A stretch of DNA of 64,000 nt from Rhizophagus clarus (lineage: Eukaryota > Glomeromycota > Glomeromycetes > Glomerales > Glomeraceae): contig BLAL01000060.1 in assembly GCA_015698045.1 (NCBI GenBank), positions 374,501 through 438,500 on the forward strand, written 5' to 3'. The notes under the pieces were generated by a model. The model worked only from the letters and a program-made list of their open reading frames with translations. It searched no databases and had not been told where the DNA came from. Within the stretch, counting starts at the first letter, position 1; every line of letters starts with the position of its first letter. Both the position numbers and the translations under genes were made by a program. Below are positions 57,036 through 64,000 of the stretch, one piece after another.

Positions 57036-58960
57036 ATGTGACATATTGGTAAGTTTGTCAAGATTTTTTCTTTGTTTTATTTTAATGAACGATTTTTAAT
57101 GGCTTGTTTCTTGATTTTTTAGACGGCTTTATTCTATAGGTACTTAAACGTGTAGGAATATGGTGGGAAGATTTTTCATAATTATTTATTTTACAATACT
57201 ATCTATTTTATTTTTTTCTAGATGGCCAGGCCTTTGAATGCGTGAAATTTTAGTAGGAGGACTTGGACTTAAAAAAGAATATTTTCAGATTTTACTACTA
57301 TGCATCCTGAAGACCTCGACTAAAAAAAAAAAATTTAACATTTTGATTTTAATCTTTTTTTAGACATATAGAATTTGGTAGGAGATTACAAGAATTATTT
57401 ATTTAAATTTATTTCTTTAAATGAGACATTTCTAACGTTTCAATTTTTTTTCATTTTGTAAAAGCTGGTTCTTAAGTTATTTGAACATGTGGAAAATTTG
57501 AACGCGTGGAATTTTTGTAGATGACCAATTCTTTAAGGTACTTGGATGCATGAAAAATTCTGTAAGGAGATTTTTATTTTTATTTTTTTTAATGAAACGA
57601 TCACTAACATTTCATTTTTTTTGTTTTGTAGATGATCGGTTCCTTGAAATACTTAGATGCGGTGAGAATTCAGTAAGAAGAACTGAGGGATTTTTTTTTC
57701 TTACTTTAAATCAAATAACGAAATATTTACTGACATTTTGTTTTCTTTTTTTTTAGGTTTTGTTTTGTAGGAACTTGTAAGAACTTCAGCTCCGACTTAA
57801 AAATAAAAAAGTTAATATCTATCGTCCATATTTTCTGTAGAATCACATATATCACATCACATGATTAAAATTAATAAATACGACGATCAACTTTTTTTTT
57901 TAACTTCTACTTTCCTTTATCATTTTACTTCTCTTGTCCTTTTTCGTTTTCTTTTCTCTTGTCATTTCCTTTGTCCTATCTTTCCCTCTTTCTGCCCTTT
58001 TCTCCTGTACTTTCCATTTAATATTCTTTATATTTAAATAGTTCCTGACATTACATTTCAGTAAGTTCGTATTTTTTTCTTCAATTGTTTTTATTGAATA
58101 GTTTTTTAGTTCTTTTTTTCTTTTTTTTAGACAACTAGGTACGCAGTTTTTGGTCTTTGGGCTAGTTTATAGGATTTTGATAGGAATTTTATTTTCTTTT
58201 AAATTATTCTTTTAACGAAACATTTACTAACATTTCAATTTTTACTTTTTTTAGGCGGATTTCTTTAGGACTTGATATTTTCCCTACAAGCTTTTTTTTT
58301 CTTAACTAAGGTTTTAGCAATTAAACATGTGTTTGAAAGTTTAGAGTAAGTTAAAAAAAAATAATTTTTAGTACTTAATTATTTTTTATTAAAACATAAT
58401 ACTGACATTTCGATTTCCTCTTTTTTAGATGGATTCTTGGATGCGTGGGAATTTGGTAGAAAATGGTTATTTTTTAATTATTTTTTTAACAAACCATTTG
58501 CTAACATTTTGTTTTTTCTCTTTTTTAGGTGGCTCCTTCTTTGGGTATCTTTGGAGATGCAGATTACGGTGTGTTTATTTTAATGAAATGCTAATCTATT
58601 AATGAGATGGATCTTTGATTCTTTGGATATTTAGATGCAGAATTTTGGTAAGATATTTTTTTTTTTACCAAGTCATTTACTTTAACAAACAAGTACTAAC
58701 TTTCCATCTTTTTTCTTTTTTTAGACAACTGGCTCCTTTAAACGCGAACTTTGTAAGTTATTTAACTTTTTTCTTCAAATTTTTTCTTTTAGTGAATAGT
58801 CACTAACATTCATCATCTTTCCTTTTCAGTTGGTTGGTTTGAACACGTGGAAAATTTGGTAAGACCCTGTTCTAATTATGCATTTCAATGAAATATTTTA
58901 CAACATTTTAATTTCCTCTTTTTTTTAGATGGTCTAAGTCTCTAGTTGTTTGGGGATTTG
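57036..58960 (+). repeat. Degenerate array of exon-like units with splice-site look-alikes
   Basis: About ten or more units of roughly 110-150 bp. Each has a short block like ATGG-CTCCTTGAATGCGTGGAAATTTG, then GTAAGA, then AACGAAACATTTACTAACAT and a poly-pyrimidine tract ending TTTTTTAG. Clear boundaries: GTAAG at 57051, 57673, 58063, 58650 and 58859; TTTTTTAG or TTTTGTAG acceptors near 57121, 57639, 58130, 58254, 58427, 58528, 58723 and 58929. The 'exon' blocks do not form one open frame, so this is either a decayed multi-micro-exon gene or a satellite that happens to hold such motifs. Confidence 0.5.
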
Positions 58961-59149
58961 GGGTTTGAGGTTAAAATAATAGGCTTTCCCACCAGCTGGC
59001 AAGGTGTATGAAATTTCTTTATTTCACAAAGAAAGCCTTGCTAAAGTCAACTTTAGCGTAGGTCTAGTAAATTGCCTTAATTGAGCGTGGCTACGAGAGT
59101 TTATGATTCTTAAATTGCCTTAGTATTCTATTCATTACACACATATATA

Positions 59150-59731
59150 TCTTATAATTAACCACACAACTTATTTTTATTATTTAAATTTACAATACAT
59201 GTATAAAAGTCTTGTACAAATCATTTTATAATAAATTTTCAATATTTATCTTACGATCTATTTACAATTTCCATTTTATAATTAATCTTACAATGGTTTG
59301 ACACTATTTATTTTTGTAATCAATCTTACTACATATCAATAAATTAATATTACAATTAACGTTATACTAACTATTGTACGATGTCCCTACAAACCCAATA
59401 ACAAGTATCTTATCATGGTTTGTACACAATGTATTGTGACAATAATTTTACAATACATTTAAAAATTTTTAGGTTGTTAGCAAAGTATTCGAAAACCAAA
59501 AATGTAATGTATCTATCACTGGAATTGACAAGTTATTTTTCAAATAATATAATTATTTATTTATTTATTTATAGATTTCTTCATTCATTTATTTTATTTG
59601 TTATTTTGTTATAATATCTCTATTTTATTTTCACTTTTTATTATTCTAATTATGGTTAAATTTAATTCTTTTTTTTTTTTGTATTTACAGTTTTCATTTT
59701 TTATATTTACGTAGTCATTTTTTCAGGAGTA
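59150..59731. other. AT-rich stretch, outer inverted repeat and flank of the 54980-59490 element
   Basis: Many TACAAT/ATTGTA words up to 59490, then T-rich non-coding sequence. No gene was seen. Confidence 0.4.
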
Positions 59732-61222
59732 AATTTATTTAACGCACCCTGCATTTTAACGCACCCCTATCACGTGATAAATTTTATTGGCTGCGGTTTA
59801 ATTTAGATTATCGTTAAGAATAAATTTAATAGTACGCAAATCTTTATTAGATAATCTCACAATTAATTTTAAAATAATTGGCTAAAATTTATTGTAAATT
59901 TCAATATTGTGTACTTATGTTGATCGGCTAATTTATAAGAATATTGTCTGGTCAATGTATCACAATAATTTTCTGTACAAAAAAAATAACAAAATTTATT
60001 ATATTAAACTATGAATTTGTTCCTTTAAACCCTGTTTATCAAAGGTAATTTTTTTACAATTATTTATCTTTAACATAACTAGTAATGATAATAATGATAC
60101 AAAAAAGAGAAGCCTAACAATTATGATAATAAGAGAGAGAAATAATGGAAATAATATTAGAAACAAATAATTGGAGATAACGAAGATGATAGGAGACAAA
60201 AGATATAGTATAAAAAAAGAAAGATAGTAGACAGGATCGAAAACAAAAGGAAATAGGAACAAAATGAAAGGGAATAGAAATGAAATAAAAAGATAATGGG
60301 AGGGGCAAAAAAAAGAAAAGATGACAAGAAGGGGACAAAAAAATGAAAGGATGACAAAAGGAGATGAACAAAATGAAAGGATGATGAAAAACAAAGAGAT
60401 GATAAGAAAGGAATGAAAAAATGAAAAGATGATGAGGAGAAATGAAAAGATGACAAGAATAAAACAATGATAAAAAGATAAGAATGAAATGATGAGGATG
60501 AAATGATAATTGATGATGAGAACAAAATGATAATTGATGGTGAAGATGAAACGATAATTGGTGATGAGGACAGATGAAACAATAATCAATGATAAGGATG
60601 GACAAAATGATAATTGATGATAAGGATGAAATGATAATTGATGATGAAGACAAAATGATGATTGATGAGGATGAAATAACGATGAGAACAAAATGGTGAT
60701 AAGAATGAAATGATCATGAGAATGAAATGAAAAAGGAGCAATAATGAAAAAGAAGAAAGTGAATGAAAACGAAAAGAAAAGGAAAATAAATTAATGAAAG
60801 ATAAACCATAAAAAGAAGAAAAAATAGTTAATAAAAATGAAACATGAAAACAAAATTGAAAAAAAAATAAGAAAAAAATGCCATACCTGGAACGCCCTCA
60901 GAGACTTCTGGAGACAAAAAGGTAGGGTTTATTTCTTTTTTTTTGTTAATTTTATTTAACATTTCTAATGTTTTTTTATTGGTTTTTTTTATAGAAACGC
61001 CTCTTGGAGATGAAATGAACTCCTGGAGATGAAGGATAATGAAAAAAGCAATAGAAAATAATAAAATAATAAGAAGACTTACTCAGTTTATTAAAAATAA
61101 AATAATAAAATAATGAAAAATTGCAACGGTTTAAGATTATTTTGATTATTTGATAAATAAATAAAAACAATTAAACACGTGATAAAGGATGCGTTATGAC
61201 GCAGGAGTACATTAAATAAATT
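59732..61222. mobile_element. Probable non-autonomous DNA transposon (1.5 kb) with GA-rich core
   Basis: Imperfect inverted ends of about 48 bp: AATTTATTTAACGCACCCTG, then TTAACGCACCCCTATCACGTG at the left, with the inverted counterpart CACGTGATAAAGGATGCGTT, then GACGCAGGAGT at the right. Both ends keep an AACGCA-type word twice and a CACGTG site. The core (60100-60850) is a purine-rich GATGATGAGGATGAAATGAT tract. Frames across the core only translate the repeat. No target duplication was settled. Confidence 0.5.
60100..60860. repeat. Purine-rich (GATGA/GAAATGATAA) low-complexity tract
   Basis: Strongly strand-asymmetric: almost no C on the plus strand for about 750 bp. Built of GATGAGGATGAAATGATAAT-like words with local repeats of 30-60 bp. 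Confidence 0.8.
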
Positions 61223-61464
61223 ATTTCTTTTCAGAATCATACAGTAATTAATGTTATTTATTTATTTATTTATACAAGTTTGCTCCATTTTTACACTGAA
61301 TTAATAGTCTAAACTTTTATTCTTATAAAAATTGATAGTGTAAATGTGAATATTATAAATTTCTATTTTAAAATGTCTAAATGAGGAATAAAATATGTAT
61401 AATGAAAATTACTCTTTAACTCAATATGAAATTTAATAATCCTTTATTTATTTTGGTTACAGTA
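61223..61464. other. AT-rich spacer between two repeat elements
   Basis: Nothing recognisable. Confidence 0.5.
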
Positions 61465-62372
61465 CGATTTCCTGAATGCCATTTTCCCAAATGTACTTTT
61501 TCCTGAAGTCAATTTCCCAAATGCCAATTTTCTGAACTGGACAATTTCCTGAAACATACAATATCCCAAATGCCAATATCCCGAATGCTGATATCCTGAA
61601 TCCCTAATATCCCGAATGCAATCCCCAATATTCTGAATGTCAATATCCTAAATCTTTTGAACTTATATTGAAAATATGCAACTTAGTTTATGTAGTTAAT
61701 ATGATTAATTATTTAATATAGCATATTAATTAAATATAGTGTACTGTATATGTGAAATAAAATGTTTTATATGTAATATGTTCAAGATATTGTTTAGTAA
61801 AGATTAATAATGATTAACTATTGGTTATTTTATGAATTAATTTGTTTTATTTATTATAGTTTTTAGATCTTAGATTAGTTTAGTTTATCAGTTATGTTTT
61901 TTATTATTTTTGATAATTTTTTGATTTTTTTTTTTATTTTATTTTCTTTTTCATTTTAGTTATTTTATTTTATATTTCTAATTATTGATTAGATATGTTT
62001 CACTTGAAAAATAGTGATTCATATGTATAGATATATATGTTATATGACTAAGTTGAAGATGTTACTAAATGGATATCGTTTTGTCTTTGGTGTTCATATT
62101 AAAGAGTTAAAAAAAAAAAGATATGTTCAAGACATTAGGGATTCGAGATATTGGGAACTTGGGATATTAGAATTCAGGATATTGGAAATTTGAGATATTG
62201 GCATTTGGGATATTGGCATTTGGGATATTGTATGTTTTGGGAAATGGTCCAGTTTGGGAAATCAGGAATTCAGGAAATTGGGATTTGGGAAATGTTCCAG
62301 TTCGGGAAATTGGCATTTGGGAAATTGGCTTCAGAAAAAGGTACATTTGGGAAAATGGCATTCAGGAAATTG
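61465..62372. mobile_element. Foldback element with about 190-bp inverted repeats
   Basis: The left arm (61465-61660) and the inverted right arm (62110-62372) match closely from CGATTTCCTGAATGCCATTT / CAATTTCCTGAATGCCATTT inward. Each arm is made of 13-16-bp words such as TTTCCCAAATGCCAA and ATATCCCAAATGCCA. The spacer is AT-rich with no gene. Such arms can form a long hairpin. No clear target duplication was seen. Confidence 0.7.
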
Positions 62373-62559
62373 TCTGAAATCAATTTATTTCTTATGTACA
62401 AACTTCGGTGGGTTCTGTTTTCCTAGTAGAATTCATCGATATGCATATAAATAATATATGATGATGTAATTAAATTTAAATTAAAATTTATATTAGACTC
62501 CAAGTAAAAATGACATACAGTCAATTACGCTAGCATATTTACATTATTATTGATGAGAT

Positions 62560-62996
62560 TGAATATAAATTCTATACTAATACAAATGGCTGGTGTCATA
62601 AAAAAAAGAAACCAATTGAATATATCAAGTCCAATGGGAGTTGAAATAAAGGGAGAAAATATTATTATATAGGGTCATTAAGCATTATTAAGTCTATTAC
62701 AATATTTTTTGAAGATTTTTTGATTTTAGTTTATAATAGCTTTAAATTTTATTATTACACTAATTACAGGTTGGACTTATGGCAAGCCAATTAGATCAAA
62801 AATGAAAAATTTTCCTTTTGCAATGCAAGAAGAAATTAAAAAGGTGCAATTATTGCATAAAGAATGTGAAATAATAAAGCTACAAGAATTATTGGAAAGA
62901 AACTTGAATAAACTCTTCAAATTCCTTATCTTGCGCATTATTATTCAAGAAGTTAGTGACAATTGTACTATTAATTCTGAATTTAATTGTACTTAA
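62560..62996 (+). pseudogene. Possible fragment of a decayed host gene
   Basis: One frame reads NTNGWCHKKKKPIEYIKSNG and meets a TGA near 62640. A second open stretch (about 62772-62996) reads WTYGKPIRSKMKNFPFAMQ, then a charged helix EEIKKVQLLHKECEIIKLQE. An acceptor-like TTACAG lies just before it (62764-62769). No family was recognised and the two pieces may not belong together. It ends where repeat R copy 2 starts. Confidence 0.3.
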
Positions 62997-62997
62997 T

Positions 62998-64000
62998 GAA
63001 ATCAATCAAATTACACTTTTATTAAATAATGAGTATCAAACTAGACTTATTAGAAATTAAAATTTTCACTTTATGAAAGCTACACAGTTATAAAATTCTT
63101 ATTATATTTTACAAAAATGTATTCTTTCAAATTATAATAATAAAAATACATTAAACTTTAAATTTTTTAAATTCATAATATCCATTAAAAATTTCAGGTA
63201 ATCTTATTTTTGTTCAGGTACGATCCAGATACTGAAATTCTGACGGGTTGCAGCTCTATATAACATATTTTTTAGTAAAAAAACTTTAATAAAATTGAGT
63301 AAAAAAATTTTTTTATCAGTTCCACCAGTTCTCAGTTCAGATCCCAGTTCAGATTATTAAAAAAAACTGAACTGAACTGGAACTGAACTGAAAACTTCAG
63401 ATTAAAATTATTTAGAACTGAACCAGATTTTTGGTCCAGATCTGGTTCAGGTTTCAGGTTGAACTGAAACTGTTCAGAGCTTTATAATCATATTAAATTA
63501 TATTTTATTATATGTTAATTAAGATTATCTTTTTATATTTTTTTAAAAATAAAATTAACCAATGTAATAAAAAAACTGTTAAATTTATCATCAATTGATA
63601 TTTAATATATCTAAAAAATATCTTGAATTGATTTTTTCAGTCAATCCTTGATAATATTTACCTTCTATTCAAGAATATATTACAACTTCAAAAAGACATA
63701 TCTACAATAGTTTTACAAGATAATATAACATTATGATCATCACATGCTTGATACTAACTTGTTACAGTTTGGTAATGACCACTCAACTGCATAATAACAA
63801 ATCACAGGTTTTTGCAAACTTCTTATCCATTTAAGACTCTTTCTTTACAGTAATTCATATATCTATACTCACAACACCAATAATACTTTTCATTACAATT
63901 TTTGTCTTTTACTAAGTGCAATTATCTTTAGTTTGCCATATATAGATTTGGCTAACCTGCATTTACATACTTCATGATTTATTTTTATAGTATTAATAAT
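62998..64000 (+). repeat. Interspersed repeat R, copy 2 (runs off the right edge)
   Basis: Matches 33276-34146 plus 35012-35180 without the MITE. The empty MITE target ATATCTAT is at 63859-63866. A small length difference lies near 63920 (extra CAATTATCTTTAG). Confidence 0.85.

Larger units (their letters stand above)
54980..59490. mobile_element. Probable decayed DNA transposon with long divergent inverted repeats
   Basis: The outer words ATACTTTGCTAACAAC (about 54986) and GTTGTTAGCAAAGTAT (about 59473-59488) are inverted. Both flanking 400-500-bp regions carry spaced TACAAT words. Inside them lie matching blocks in inverted order: ATTAAGG, a stem-loop, then CCGCTGGCGG / CCAGCTGGTGG (55369-55379 and near 58990-59000). 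Sequence identity is low, but order and stem-loops are kept. The interior holds a weak coding remnant and the splice-like repeat array. The class is not known. Confidence 0.4.

Noticed and set aside
60000-60691. Up to 230-codon hydrophobic frames on the minus strand
   Set aside because: All three minus frames are open because the tract is purine-rich and low in stops on that strand; the residues are just F, H, S, I and L repeats.
33276-64000. The two R repeats as LTRs of a huge retrotransposon
   Set aside because: There are no TG...CA ends, primer site or retroviral genes placed between them in a matching order; the interior is a hAT element, a host kinase gene and a LINE.
53759-64000. tRNA, rRNA or other structured RNA genes
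   Set aside because: No cloverleaf with A and B boxes or rRNA core was recognised; the stem-loops seen belong to inverted-repeat ends.

Overview
The window looks like nuclear DNA of an arbuscular mycorrhizal fungus (Glomeromycotina, Rhizophagus-like). The base composition is very AT-rich, introns are short (about 60-95 bp), and almost everything recognisable is mobile DNA. The one clear host-type gene is a tyrosine-kinase-like protein kinase of the lineage-expanded 'WIPYNQF' type known from Rhizophagus. The organism call is inference; no rRNA, tRNA or single-copy marker gene was seen.

Positions 1-31890 hold three copies (A, B, C) of one Polinton/Maverick-like element. Copy B (about 5132-19583) is the fullest. 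It has long terminal inverted repeats and genes for a DUF5679-like zinc-ribbon protein, an integrase with a C-terminal chromodomain, an acidic protein, a retropepsin-like protein, a Ty3-like Gag protein, a coiled-coil protein, an A32-type packaging ATPase, two zinc-binding small proteins, a family B DNA polymerase and an SF3 helicase. Copies A and C flank B in opposite orientations and are almost identical to each other, so positions 1-5914 and 18804-24650 form the arms of a giant palindrome with B's interior as its loop. A runs off the left edge; C ends near 31886. All copies are fossils with several breaks, though some genes are still open. The main point of interest is the pairing of Polinton replication and packaging genes with a retrotransposon-like Gag and protease, and no recognisable double-jelly-roll capsid gene.

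Positions 31890-36315 are non-coding: a 65-bp satellite abutting copy C, a short minisatellite, and an interspersed repeat (copy 2 at 62998-64000) carrying an 857-bp hAT-type MITE with a perfect 8-bp target duplication. Positions 36316-39857 are a complete hAT transposon (8-bp duplication TAAACAGT) with a decayed transposase gene. Positions 40127-44614 (minus strand) are a kinase gene whose first seven exons are repeats of one module (zinc ribbon plus kinase N-lobe), followed by one catalytic C-lobe exon.

Positions 44930-53742 are a full-length LINE with a 16-bp target duplication and a TAAA tail. ORF1 is interrupted by a 157-bp palindromic MITE, and the 2005-codon ORF2 (endonuclease, RT, RNase H) is open except for one stop. 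Positions 53759-62998 are AT-rich DNA with several probable non-autonomous or decayed DNA transposons (a 130-bp MITE, a 4.5-kb long-TIR element, a 1.5-kb element with a GA-rich core, a 0.9-kb foldback element), a degenerate array of splice-site-bearing repeats, and two weak remnants of host-like coding sequence.
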